From Ciona intestinalis (Eukaryota > Chordata > Ascidiacea > Phlebobranchia > Cionidae), in contig NW_004190493.2 in NCBI RefSeq assembly GCF_000224145.3, positions 23,503 to 87,502 on the forward strand: a stretch of DNA of 64,000 nucleotides, read 5' to 3'. Below the pieces are notes generated by a model. It saw only the letters and a program-made list of their open reading frames with translations, was not told the origin of the DNA and ran no database searches. Within the stretch, counting starts at the first letter, position 1. Every line of letters starts with the position of its first letter. The position numbers were made by a program, and so were the translations under genes. This document shows, in pieces, positions 9,390-22,279 of this stretch.

Positions 9390-11788
9390 CTTCCATCGTA
9401 ATAGTTGCAATGGGAGGGTTGCTTATGATGTCACAAGCCTCGCTGTAAGTTGCAGTAAAGTAGATTTTGCCAGAGGCTACATGCCCGCTTTGTTCCTGCA
9501 CGAGGTCATAATGTATGGCACTGTGGCGCTTCTTACGGCTGTTTTCGTGGTTGTGGCTGCGAAGAAGGCGGGCGTTCCAAAACTACAGGTAAAAAGTTGT
9601 GTTATAAAAGTCCCATCATTAATTATTTTTTTCCATATGCTAAGAATACTTACGCTAGCCTCCACACTGCAGTCGAAGTGAACCGAAACGAATCTTCTTG
9701 TAACAGTAGAAACAGCTGGACCGAGACTGATCTCACCGCTCAGTTGGTAAGCTTTCATTGGAACACGACGTTGGCCAAAACCGGGAGTTTGTGGGGGTCT
9801 AATGAAAAAAAACAAATTTAATCTACTGCCATATTCGGGCATGCGTGTATAACTTAGTGCTATAACAGGACCTAATAACAGAAATAAATACTCGTAATTC
9901 TATTAGAAAGTTTCTGATTTCATTTAAAATTTAATCAGTTAAATCAAGCAGGATTTTAATTGTTCCGCCCGACAGAAAAGATTTTTTGTTACTCAACAGA
10001 AGATCTATTCAAGAATTTCTAAAACTTTGTAATTAAAATGACCATTTATGGCATGTGTCGGCAATGAGGAATGTCACGAAATTACTACTAAGTTTTGCGA
10101 CTTTCAAGCTTCCGGGTCAAACGGTTGCTTTCGCTGTATTTTAAGCGTCACGTGAAACATTGCACGGTGTTTGAGGTATAGTGTTACTGCGACCTTTTGT
10201 ATCTTGCAAACTCATACAACGATAAATCAGGTAATAGCACCAACGACTTATAGGGATGATAAATGCAATCGACATGATTCATAACCCAACAAAACACTAA
10301 TTAATAATAAATCATAGTAAGCCTCTTCATCGTATTACGTTTGTGATTGTTTAGTCATCACACTGAAAACATTCAATAGAAATATATGCTTCGTAATATC
10401 GGGTAAAATAAATATTCTCTGTTTTCACCCCCATTTTAACATCTTTTACGGCCTATAAAAATCTCAATCGCTTATTATTTTACATGCGCCATGTATTTTT
10501 TAACCAATAACTTACGTGGTTGTCCTTCGTGTGGTTGTGCGTGGTGTCGTAGTTGTTGTGGATCTGGTAGTTGTTGGGGCTACAGTGCTTGGACCTGGTG
10601 GGGCGGTAGCGCCTGGTGTGCACCCGACAGTGCTACCAGCACCGTTGTTGGACACTGTGCCGCCGCATGCTACGGACAAGTCGCTGACTCCTCTGCTCTG
10701 TAATTGACACATATTGTATAAACGCGCACGGCCACAAACTGTATATATATATGTAAAATTCTATAAAACTATGAAGTATGGTCACCATTACTTATAAGTT
10801 CCCACGTATTGTATTTAATTAAAAATATATTTACTTGAAGTTGTTGGTCGCGAGACGCTTTGTTTGGGGCAATTATGACTTCAAAACAAGTGCTGTAATG
10901 ATCTTGGGGTCCATTGAAACTCCATCTCCATACAAACGTATATTCGCCTATGTTAAAAATAAATGATTTGATATAACGAATATAAAAGGATTGCATTTAG
11001 TTTGAATTAATTATTTACCTGGGGCAATATTGCCGGGTATGTTGAAACTGTAAGTTCCCATCGATTTATCCGTATCATCACAGAAATTGGGAGCATTTTG
11101 GTAACCAGGTTTTGGATAAATACTCATTAAACTTGGTTGGCCAACGGGAGATCTACCAAGGTCAGAAACCAAATTGGCTTTAAAATGAGCTAAGGTTCCT
11201 GATCTGTCCATAGCGTTTACACCGCGGTAAATGGCGTTTCCAAAATCCGGAATATGGGCATTAGTGCACCTGTCAGCTCCGTGATTCTGTATAGAACAAT
11301 CGTATAAAAATCTAACATGATACTCATTAATATTTTTATTAAAATAAACCCACCTTCATTGGATGAACTATTACTACTTGCTGCCCAGGATAGTAGATTG
11401 CTTTCGGGTATTCGCTGCTGTAGCTTGAAGCAGAGTATCTTGTTTTACACACATCACCGCCGTTACCAGGCTTGTGGTCAAATCCTGAAGGAATGACAAA
11501 TTAATTATGAAGTAATGACAAATTGAACGTTAACATTTACGATGCTAAAACATTATTAAACTTAGTGAATTCGTTTAATGTTTTTTCTTATGTTTAAATA
11601 CCTCTGTCAAGTCCAAAACTGTTTTTGGGTGCATAATTTCGACTGTCACGTGGAAACCCTCTGCAACGATTTGGGTCCCAATTACCGCCGTTTTTTTCTG
11701 TGTAGTCGGAACATGCAATCCAACTGTGGGATTGCACATAACCAATCACACAAAGCGTGACAATTGCAAAACTAATTGAAGAAATCAT
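9385..11788 (-). CDS. Secreted LPMO-like protein with Thr-rich linker and novel C-terminal domain
   Basis: Seven coding exons: 11788-11602, 11484-11354, 11286-11019, 10947-10835, 10697-10516, 9798-9654, 9582-9385. Phases agree at every junction; the product is 407 residues. Residues 1-20 form a signal peptide; predicted cleavage leaves His21 (HSWIACSDY) as the mature N terminus, as copper LPMOs require. His108 in VHPMKNHGADRC follows the family pattern of Lys-Asn-His after a hydrophobic strand. EYTFVWRWSFNGPQ then DHYSTCFEV (Tyr213) resembles the terminal core strand with the axial Tyr. Residues about 270-294 are a Thr/Pro-rich linker and 295-407 an unrecognised domain (FVSVHFDCSVEASFWNARLL). 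LPMOs oxidatively cleave cellulose or chitin; the substrate here is unknown. The HSW start does not match the HG start of animal AA15 enzymes as I recall them. The ATG directly follows an acceptor AG, implying an upstream non-coding exon. Confidence 0.75.
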
Positions 11789-11892
11789 CTAAAAGATAGG
11801 ATGAAAGTTTAAATAAAGCTAAAAGTTCCTCCAGTAGTGATAGTTCTTCTTAACTAGATAACTTACCGTTTAATTGAGGTTTCCCTTAAGCT

Positions 11893-11899
11893 TTATATA
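11893..11899 (-). promoter_or_regulatory. TATA box of the LPMO-like gene
   Basis: TATATAA on the minus strand lies about 30 bases before ATTAAACG and a GTAAG donor (11863-11867). A very short 5' UTR exon would then splice to the ATG exon at 11788. The TATA position and the splice pair support each other. Confidence 0.6.
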
Positions 11900-11901
11900 C
11901 C

Positions 11902-14643
11902 TTTATTTAAAATCTAAAATTTTATTTAATATTGCAGTTTTCAGCAACTGCTCTTCACTCTGAATGTTTATTCTCGCTTGTTGGTTTCTAAAATCTGAAT
12001 TGAATGTTAACTTGCGTGTCTTGCTTTATATACGGTCTGCTGTTTCCGGGCTTGTCTATTTCTACGTGACTCTTAACGAACTAAAAAAACGTCCGGGTCC
12101 AGTTTTGATGACAAGCGCTGCAAATACGTCACGGTACATAGTTGCTCACCGCGAGCCAAATATTTCTTTTCTTGACGTAATACCGTTCCCAATGACTCAA
12201 CAGGGGACATAATCACTGATGGTACCTTTACCTTTTAAAGCAGGGAACGTTTGCTGTTGAAGAGGCGTGCATATAGACTTCCGAAGTCGTGAAACAGCAA
12301 CTTCCGTTACGCAGGTATATTTTAAACAATAATGGAATTGTCTTCGTTGAATCACGCCCCTTTCCGCTCTTTGTCACCTATCGCTACGTTAGAAAACCCA
12401 GGAGCGTTTTCTTGTTATATAGAATGAAACTATTATTGTTTGACGAAGCGTTTAATGGTAGTTATATGTTATTTATTGGTTTATAGAACAATCGTAAGTT
12501 TAGTGAGTTTTATCGCTATAGCCCACGTGCAGCATGTAATAATGCGGTGATCTATTGTTCTGTAAGACGTGATAGGCTTCATCTAATTGGGTACAACGCT
12601 TCAGATTTATTCATTAATGACAGGAAAGTTAACGAAGGTCACAAACCCTTCACCTCCCGGTTTATCGATGTCAATAGAGTTGAATGGTCTGAAAAAGGCA
12701 GCACGTACGTCATTTCTACATTGCCCCACAAGCTAATATCACGATTTCCTTGAAAACATTCTGGTTTTAAACATAACGGTAAAACCGCCTTCATAAACTC
12801 CAAACAAGGTAACACCCATGCTAACTTGAGAATTCGTGATCAAGGATGTGTTACGTTTTGTAAGTTCTGGTGAACTAAAGGTTAATAAAAAGTTGATTGT
12901 AAGTACTCTGCCTTAAAAAGACACTTTTAAAATACCCGATCTTTTTCAATATTCGGGTAGGTACGTATTCAAACCTTTACTTCTATATGTGTAAGCGTGT
13001 TATGTAACCATGCTTTACCCAATGAAATACTGATTTCATTTTAATATGATGCACAAACTCAGTGTGGTGACGAGCTTAATGTACATATTATTGTAAGAGA
13101 GCTTTTGATCCGTTTTCATTTTCTTTTTTTGATTTCATGTTAACGGTATATCCTATCTTACCCCACCGTAACACTTGTTGTGCATATAGTAGGGTGAAGG
13201 GAGATAGGACACCTTTAACACATTTTATCTAAATATTCTCATCGTGTTTTAAACAATTAACTAGGGCCTAGAAGTCGTGAGGATACGGTTCGTGAGAATA
13301 CAGTTTTATAAATGTTCTCTGCATGACTTTTACCAAATAGGACGAGTAAGTAGAATGAAAAAGTGTCCCATCTTGCCCCATGCGACTATATATGTCATAA
13401 TTTATACAACAGGGTCGTGACGCGTTACTTTCAGCATAAAAATCGTGTCGTGTAAAAATATCGTGGTCAAGTATAACATTTATCGTTATGGGAGGACAAA
13501 CGCGGGTGAAAACGTCAAATTCGTTCTTTAAATTTATTTCCGGTCGGTAAATGTAACATGATGAAAACATCCGTTTAAAATGCCGGTCGTGATAGATCGA
13601 TTATATTTTGCCGTTTCGGAAATCCCTATGTGCTGACACAGCAAAGAACAATTGCTGCCTAAGGTGATCTCACAACGTCTTATTACGTAATTACATGTTT
13701 GCTGAATCTATTCGTCGAGCCCGTTCTCAATAGATTCCAAATTTGGCCGTGACAGTCGTGATCTAGTCTTGTTTTTGTAGTTTGCGCACTTATAACATGC
13801 AATTATATTCTAACGTTTCTTCTTTCTGTGATCAGTTCGACTATACTTTTACATTTATTTCTCAGTCCGTATAATACGAAGTGTACAGTGCCTAATTTAG
13901 TGAGTTAACATTTGTGCGTTTGGTCTGTTGCGAATTAACTGATTGTCAAGTTCTAAATCGTTTCGCTTTCTTTCTGCCCTGGTGCCTAGTCTTGTCACGT
14001 GAAAAACACTCAGGGATTATAAATAACCACCCACGATTACTTACGTAATAGCTGAAAATGATTCCCACGTGATGCGAAGTCATTAAACAAAGAAACAACG
14101 TCACGCAAGAACTTTACATGACTAGCTGAAGCAAGCGATGGATTTGTATGAGGTTACTAGAACGTTATTATTATACAATTTATGGCACATAGCCTACATG
14201 CCAACGATTAAAAGGGATTGTTGAGTATATTTGTTAAATAGGCAAACTATATAGATTATGTGCCATCGTCGATTTAAGAATATTTTCCAATGTGTTGGTG
14301 CAGGTTCCGCAACGGTTCGTACGACTGCAAAGTTTTTTTGTTTTTTTTTCTGGGGGTTCGAAGTGATTTACCTTGTTATGACGTCATATGACCAAAAGTC
14401 CCTAAATAGCGATAGTTAGCATAGAAGTCGTGTATAGTGTATAGTGCATTCTGTACAACAGTACGTTTACTTTCGCCACATTGACAGGCAATGAGTTCTA
14501 GTTGCTATTGTTGGTTATAGTTTAAATTGGTTAGAATCAGAACGCTTGAAAGTTGAGATATGTTTATTTGTATCTTTTATAAATGGCGGTAATGGTATAC
14601 TTAACCATAAATTGTTAGTTGTAACTATATTATATTTTTTACA
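11902..14643. other. Intergenic region between divergent LPMO-like and Kelch-like genes
   Basis: Apart from the MITE at 13187-13390 and a MITE end fragment at about 13145-13170 I recognise no gene. Open frames at 12289-12486 and 12547-12753 have no recognisable product. The region should hold both promoters and the 5' UTR exon(s) of the Kelch gene. Confidence 0.6.
13187..13390. mobile_element. Short MITE copy
   Basis: The ends are TAGTAGGGTGAAGGGAGATA with GGACACC, and GTGTCCCATCTTGCCCCA. The interior has TCTCATCGTGTTTTAAACAA, shared with the other short copies. About 200 bp, no coding capacity. Confidence 0.8.
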
Positions 14644-14701
14644 GCACAATCAGCTTTCTGAATGCTTGAAGTATATAGCTAGTCCAAGCAAATCTGTTTG
14701 C

Positions 14702-17700
14702 ATGATGCTAGACATCAAAACAACAACGGCTCATAGTAGCACGTTCGTTAAACCTAATTTTTCGAATGAAATCGTGCAAGGTCTAAGAAACCTTCGAACC
14801 GATGGTAAATTTTTTGACATTGTTATTCATGTTGCTGACGAACGATTCCCATGCCATAGGATTATCCTGGCAGCAGCCAGTAACTATTTCAGGTTTGTTG
14901 GTTTGTTTTATAATTTAAATATATATATACTGTTTTAGGCTCGAAAACCTTCAATTGAACAATGTACGATCGCAGTTTATAAAAGTTTGTTGACTTATTT
15001 TAAATTAGTATTCGGTTTGTCACATTGGAAATAATTGCTTATTTTTCCACGTACATTATTTTCCCATTAAACGTCAATAAATGGGTAAGATAGGGCACTC
15101 AAACAATTTTTAATGGAAATCTGCACAAACTAATTGTTTTAAAATTGACAAAAATTACCTTTTTCATTTCCACTTACCGATATGTATATATATATATAAA
15201 TGTATAGATATTGTAAAAATGTATATAAAGGTTAAACAATGTTTAAATATAAATACAGGAGTATGTTTGCTGGCATGATGAAGGAAAGCTGTACTGACAA
15301 AGTTACCTTATTTGGTGTAGAACCTGAAGCTGCCGAGATTCTCATTGAATTCTGTTACACCGGTACTGCAGTAATTACTGAAAACAATGTGATTGAACTG
15401 CTAAAAGCATCGGATTTATTGCAGGTAGTTTTATTTTGGGTATATGTATGTATTAGCAATTTAGCATATATAATATATAGCAAATAGCAATTATAAATAT
15501 TAAAAGTTGATGTTGCTGTTCTTTATTGTTCACTGATAGTGATGGTAAACTAAAATTGTCAATGTGTCCCTAATTGTTATATTATATAGTATTTTAAAAC
15601 AATTTGTCTCTATATATTTGTATATCTCACAATAAAAGGATTTATTTTACATAGTTCCATAGCGTACGTGAAGCATGTTGCGAATTTGTTGGTAAACGTC
15701 TTGACTCTTCAAACTGCTTAAGTGTTCGACAATTTGCTGAGAAATTATCTTGTGCCAAACTTGCTGATGAAGCACTTACTTACACAGCGGAAAATATTGT
15801 AACAGTAGCGTGTTCACAGGAGTTCAACAGCCTCAACTACCAGCAGATACGTCCGGTAGGGCAATTGACCAATATTATGTATATTTGCATACATTGCTTA
15901 GTTTAATACTAAAGTTTATGCACAAGTTTTTAATATTAATTAATGTAGCATATATAAATGTTTAAATAATAAATTTTTCTGTTATTGTGAATAATGAATA
16001 CCCTACTATACAAATGTCTCTCTCTCTGTCTATATACATATCTGTCTATATATATATGATATATACATATATTTTTATTTTTTAGATTAAGAATAAATTT
16101 ATTCATAAATATGTTGATACCAACGATTGTTTGTGTTGTTTTGTTGACTTGGTTTATTTTCAAACCAGATTCTTGCTCACCACATGTTGAATATAGATAA
16201 GGAAGAAGGAGCTTTTGAAATTCTTATGCAATGGTTGAAATGTGATATTGAGCTCAGGAAAGATGATTTTTGCCGGTAATTTTATTGCTCATGATAAAAT
16301 TTTTTGATCAAATTTCAGGTTTTCAGTTTACAAATTTAAAAAAAATGTCATTACAAAATTTAAAATTTTCATATACAAGCATTTTTCAGACTTGTGTTTG
16401 GTGTAGTAATGTAGTTTGGCTCCTGGATGCAATAGGTTAGTTAATAATACGCTAACGCTTAAGCTATATAAATTAATTCTATATAATTTTATTTATTAAA
16501 ATAAAGTATATTATATTCCGTAATCCTTCAAAGAAAAATACAAATAAATGATTGAAACTTGCAAAAATTTAAGGCTGAAGATTGCCATTTACCTATTATA
16601 CCCCTCAGTAATTTGATTTATCTTAGATTGATGGAAGTGATTCGTCTTCCTTTCATCCGAAGGATTTACCTTCTTTCAAAGATCGAAACCAACCCTATCG
16701 TTCGTGCATCAACACTGTGTAAGAAACTTATCAAAGAAACTCGACTTTTCCACACTTGCATGTTGGATAAAAATGAGAAAACCTCAATTAGGTTGCAACC
16801 ACGGCCTTCTACAGGTGAGATACATTTTTATCAAAATATTGAGATAGTATCTACTTTTACATGGTGCACCCAACCTTTTTCTGCAACTACTTTTTCTTTA
16901 ATCTACCATGTATGTTAAATATGGGGAACACTTTAAAAGCTGCGGAAAATAACATTATATATGATTTATTTAGGCTTTATTATTAACAAAAAATATTCTG
17001 GTTTACAGCTTCATAGATGATGAACAGAAATTTACACAAAATAAACAACTTGTTTAAAACTTTACAGTTACATGCTGCATAAAAAAGCCTGAAATACTGT
17101 AAAATTGATTCAATAAATTGCTCTCTATTTTTTACCCAAGATAGGTTAATACAATTTGTTTAAGGAAAAATACTTTTCAGTTAACTTTTGAAGTTATCGC
17201 CATATATTTCATTGTTTTATTTTAAATATTTCATTGTTTTATTTTAATTTTGTATCTCAGGGATTGCCGAACTGTTGGTAACAGTTGGAGGTTGTGATGA
17301 AAACTGTGACGAGGCGACGACAGTTGTAAGTTACAACCCCGTCTCAGGAACGTGGAAAGCTCTTGCTCAGGTTGAGGATAATTTAAGAGGCGGATATGCA
17401 ACTGTATCTATTGGAAATGATATTTACGTCACTGGTAATTATACCTTGTTTTTATGATATCACTTTTTCTGTTTTATGATTTTTTGTTAGTATTGTAATA
17501 CACTGCCACTGTCATCTTGTTGTTTTTGTTGAAATTCGTGTTTAGAGGGAAAAAAGAATACAAAGTAAATTTATTAATTTTCTTGATTAGGAAACAAGTC
17601 ATAATATGTAAATAACCAAAATTTGTTTAAGTCCTAATATTTTTATATACTTAAAATGTCTTTATATACTCCAGCTGTTTGCTTCTGTGGATAAATAAAT

Positions 17701-20613
17701 TATTAATCGAGATAATGGGTTTGATGAATTCACCTTCATGGTGAAAGTATTCGATTAATATTCATTTGTTTCATAATAATATATCCACTAGTTATTTGAC
17801 TTAATCGATAAAAGTAATTTTAGAAACAGCGTTTGGATTGTATACTTGGGATATTGATTGATCTTTTTGCTTGGACAGGTGGTTCTGATGGTGCTACAGT
17901 TTATAACAGGGTATGGCGGTACAAATCACAAGTGAATGAATGGATCAAAGTTTGCAACATGAATTATGCTCATGAATATCATGGATCTGTTGTATTACAA
18001 TCTTATATTTATGTGGTGTGTGGAACCTTTTGTTATTTTATTTGTAGGCACATTATCAATTTAGTTAAAAACAAAGGTGATAATATACTTATATAGCCTG
18101 TATAAAAGTCATATTGTATAGGCCCTATGTAATGCATGCCATTTATTAATAATCAGAAACTGTAAATAAAAGTATAATTTGACAATCCACTAACAATTAA
18201 CAATAAATATTATCTTCATATGTTAAATACCTGCCGCAATGAAAATCTGCATATAAACATTAAAACATGATCACTGGTCAGCAAAGTTCAGTTTTGTTCA
18301 TAACTTTGTAACAGTTATCTTACAACCAGTCTACAAAACAGGAACTACTAATTTAATTAATCAATCAAACTTTGATGACAGATTGGGTCAGAAGGATGTG
18401 AAAAGTACGACTTCATCTCAGACAGTTGGACACTTATCGCTAAAGTTCCACACCGTGTGAACAACTGTTCTGTTGCCGCTTGTGCTGGGAAAATTTACAC
18501 CATCGGTTCACTTTATGGATCTGAGGAAATTCTTCTTCAAGTTTATTCTCCTGACAGAGGTGAATTTGTGGATATTTGTTTTAATATAATCATTATTTTA
18601 TACGATGACAATTTGGCATAGTGGTAGGCAGTTCCCCCTTACCCAGAAGATACTGGGTTTAAGTTTTAATACTGCTACCATTTTGTGTATGTATAGTTAT
18701 CCTTGGGAAGGACACTAAATGGTAATTTGTTAAATCAAGTCGTAATAGTTTAGTTAGCCACGCAAGAAAACTATCAAAAACATTACCCCCAAAGTCACAT
18801 ACTTGGTAACTCATAAACAAGCATAATATGTTATATGTATAATAAAATATAAATATACCCAAGTCAGGTTTATGAATTTGCCCGCCAATCTATACATGCC
18901 CTTTTTTAATTGTTAGATCAAGTTACACAAAAGCAAACCTGGACTTTATGTATTAAATATGAATCCACTTTACCCCAGACACAATAAAGGCTTAGGTTTC
19001 CTGAATCAAATTATTTGTTTCAATTTCTAACATTTTGGTAAAGCTAAGTTAAAGGTCAAACAACTTAAACCATAATATTCATGCCATCAGTTAAGTGCTG
19101 CTATTTATAAATAACCAATTACAACGTCAGCGTAAATTAACAATTATATTGAGTTTTACATAACATATTTTAATGTATCTGTCATAAATTGTATATATTT
19201 ATACTCCTTGTGTTTTTTTTTAGTTTGAGTGATATATTCATTTTATTTTTTAAAAAGATTTGATACTATTTTAGATAAATGGGACAACATACCAATCAAC
19301 TTACCCCCAATGTCATTCGTACCAACCATCTCTTCATTAAAAGGTCTTCTTTACTTTACAAGCGAAGACTCAAAAGAAGTTTTGACCTTCGATCCAAGAA
19401 GGTAGGCAAATCATTTTTTTATTTCCATGTTATTGAGTAAGTAAGCCCCCACATAAGTTAGATGTAGTGCAACGTCTAAATAAACTTGTTTCTACATTAA
19501 AGTTGTTATTTTAGAACCTCATTATTAGTTTTTGATCATGTCATATGTAAAAGTAAACTTATTGTCATGTTTTAAATCTAATGGAAATAGTTTAAAAAAA
19601 TGTGTTATTTTTTTAAGCCATTTATCCGAATATTACAGAAAATGCCAACAATGGCTTACAATCTTACATTTTATCATAGCATTTCTCAGCATGTTGCGTG
19701 GTAAGCCTTCACAACTTTATACAATAGAAGTTATTTATTTGGGAGTTTTTATTCAATTTAATTGTTTTACCACCTTACACTAGAAATGAATGGATCAATA
19801 CAACTAGTCCCATGTTACATGTGCACCTTGGTGGTAGCACCACTGTATTTGGCGGAAAACTTATTGTATCTGGTGGTTACGATGAGAGGTATGATCTTTC
19901 AGGGATCATCGAAGCGTATGATACAGACACAAACACTTGGTCGGTGATTGGAAAAATGCCTCAACCTATATTCTGGCATGGATGTGTTAGCATCTACAGG
20001 TAGCTATATATATATAATCGACATATTTAGTTTATGCTTTTAACTCATCAATACTTCTTCTTTAACTATGTTGTACAAATTTTGCTTGAGTCACACATTA
20101 CGTTGGTGGAAAGTAAGTCATATCATCCCAGATGCCAATTCACTTCATTTATCGCACAACCTGTCATGCAATTTCACTTCAAAGTGTTTTCAACATCTGC
20201 TGTTTGTCAAACTGCTGTATATGTTAGTTTAAATGAAACTAGATTATTTCAGCCCTAACTTAAATTCACTTAGTTGTTTTCACATTTGGCTATACAATAC
20301 ACTTTCTTTTGGTTTAAACTGTTTTATCAAACACTTACCTATTTTAACATTTATACCTAAATTTTACCCAAGGTAACTTTCTTTGTGCTTTTCCACCATA
20401 TTAGTGACACGACCCACATATTTATTTTTGGTGATCCACTTTTTGACACTGAAGGTTAACAAAAGCTGCTTCCATGGGTATTAAGTGTCTTGTGTTACCA
20501 ATATAATTAAAATAATGTTTTCCAGGTATGTAGCTGCACCATCAGGCCAAACTTATTGCGCTGATCCCGATCTTTACAAATTGTCCACGTACGTCGATAT
20601 CAGCCAACTCTAG
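14702..20613 (+). CDS. BTB-BACK-Kelch protein (Kelch-like family)
   Basis: Eleven coding exons: 14702-14892, 15259-15424, 15655-15855, 16169-16275, 16627-16814, 17261-17434, 17879-18015, 18382-18559, 19275-19401, 19784-19999, 20526-20613. All phases agree; 590 residues is the usual KLHL length. The BTB domain is at about 25-125 (FFDIVIHV, FPCHRIILAAASNYFRSMF), BACK at about 130-250 and six Kelch blades at about 285-565 (LLVTVGG, IYVTGG, LIVSGGY). Such proteins are substrate adaptors of Cullin-3 ubiquitin ligases: BTB binds Cul3, the Kelch propeller binds the substrate. Blades 3-5 lack the usual Gly-Gly pair (IYVIGS, IYTIGS, LYFTSE). It reminds me of the KLHL6/24/35 group, not tested. If the exon starts at 14644, a short upstream open frame (14662-14682) precedes the start. 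Confidence 0.95.
18604..18825 (+). mobile_element. Diverged SINE in Kelch gene intron 8
   Basis: GGCATAGTGGTAGGCAG, CTGGGTTTAAG and ACTGCTACCATTTTGTG match the tRNA-like head and body start of the SINE; later parts are decayed. Confidence 0.6.
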
Positions 20614-21230
20614 CTCATACATATCACCTCATCATCATTACAACTGTACAAGGTGTAATTTGCACGCCTTTATTGCTTCGGAAGATAAACGTTGTTAAAA
20701 ATAACAGTATTAAAGTGAAGGTCAAAAATATAATGCATTTTAACAGCAGAATAACCATATACATTATTATACACAATGTATTGCTAATGCAATTTTACAA
20801 CACACTTTACACATCAACATAACCTTAACAAAAGATTAATTAATGAGTTTATAGTTCATTATTGTATAAAAATATACTTATGAATCACATATCAAAAATG
20901 CAATTGGTTTTGAAATTGTTAAATATATACATATAGCTGTTAATTCATATATAACTTTACCTTTTTGTTAGCATTTTTCTCATTCAAATGTGCCATGTGT
21001 TTGTTACTAGTGTAAAATAGTTCGAGAAATTGTTTAAGAAACTAAACTGATTAGCGCAGTCGACTAGGTTTATCTTCAATGTACATCGCGTGTTAACACT
21101 GTTACTTTGTATGTTAAGTGCTACTGCTGCTGACGATCGTTTTTAAAACCGTAATATAAAATTTGTTCGTACTTCTGTTGTAGCTGGTCTACTGCTGTTG
21201 TGCATGATGTTACAGTAAAAATAACAAGTA
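20614..21230. other. 3' flank of the Kelch gene
   Basis: AT-rich DNA. ATTAAA at about 20709 could serve as a poly(A) signal for the Kelch gene. Nothing else recognised. Confidence 0.4.
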
Positions 21231-21425
21231 TAGTAGGATGGGGGAAGATGGGACACCTTTTCCTTCTATTTTCTCGTACATTTTGGTAGTTAACAAAGAA
21301 CATTTAAAGAATTATAAAACCTTGTCCTCGCGACTTTCATAGACCATTGTTAATTGTTTAAAACACGACCAGGATATTTAGATATTTTGTGCTAAAGGTG
21401 TCCCATCTTCCCCTACCCCACTATA
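21231..21425. mobile_element. Short MITE copy
   Basis: The ends are GATGGGGGAAGATGGGACAC and GTGTCCCATCTTCCCCTACC, about 195 bp apart; the interior has TTGTTAATTGTTTAAAACAC. Its left flank (AACAAGTATAGTAGG) also flanks the copy at 27075. Confidence 0.9.
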
Positions 21426-21798
21426 TTTACAAATATTGATGTTTGCGATCTGTTCGAAATATCACTTGTCCTTTAATTGTGGTTATGTATTTTTAAGTTC
21501 GTTTGTTTACTGCAATGATGCAAACATAAATCAAATAACGCTTTCATTAGTTCTTTCAGTAAATTAAAAGGGCAATTAACATATGTTGCATGTCGTTTGT
21601 GGAGAAAGTACTACGTTCTTCGAAATCTGTGACTCGACAGGAAAAAGCACAGTTTCCTTTTCTTTCTTGTGCTTACAGAGATAAGGCTATTTATTACATT
21701 GTAGCATTTAAAAAAGTTTTAAAGTGAATACAACTTTGCCAATTGTGCTTTGTTTAAATAAAGCGATCTCCCTTGCTTTCCGCCTCACAGCAATCTGG

Positions 21799-22275
21799 AT
21801 GTTCAACTGATGTTGTTCCACCTACCTTTCATACACTCTTTATAATATTAACTTTATTTGTCTTTTCGATAGCAAAGATTTTTCGAAAGTGTGTGTTAAG
21901 ACACAATCAGTACAATAGGGGGAGTCTGCTTTTAAGAAGATTAACCGATTGGGTCATGGGAAAAAACAAAAAAAGGTTATGAAAGTTCAGTGATTCATTA
22001 ATGGCTTAATTTTGCATACTATAGCTAATTTAGTTTGTATTTTTTTAAATAATTCTGTGATATGTAGTTTCATAAAAGATTATCTGTATTTATTGTTCCA
22101 AAGAACCGAAAACAGTTGACTTGTTCAGTTTGATTATTATTAATTTGATTTGTATTGGTTCATGAAATAGTTTAGTGTTGTATATTAGTATCACTGTACT
22201 AGTTTTACAGAGACAAAAAGGTCCTGGTGCCATTGCCAAACATGGTTTTGCTAAAAATGAGGCAATTTGGGTAAT
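21799..22275 (+). CDS. Possible small single-pass membrane protein (two exons)
   Basis: After a CTCACAG acceptor, 21799-21975 is open and contains a hydrophobic segment (FHTLFIILTLFVFSIAKIF) followed by a basic tail ending MGKNKK. A donor (AAAG|GTTATG) ends it in phase 2. A second exon could start at 22211 or 22213, giving two different short C termini. The upstream exon is not identified and I recognise no family. The hydrophobic helix and plausible splice sites are the only support, so this may be non-coding. Confidence 0.25.
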
Positions 22276-22279
22276 TATT

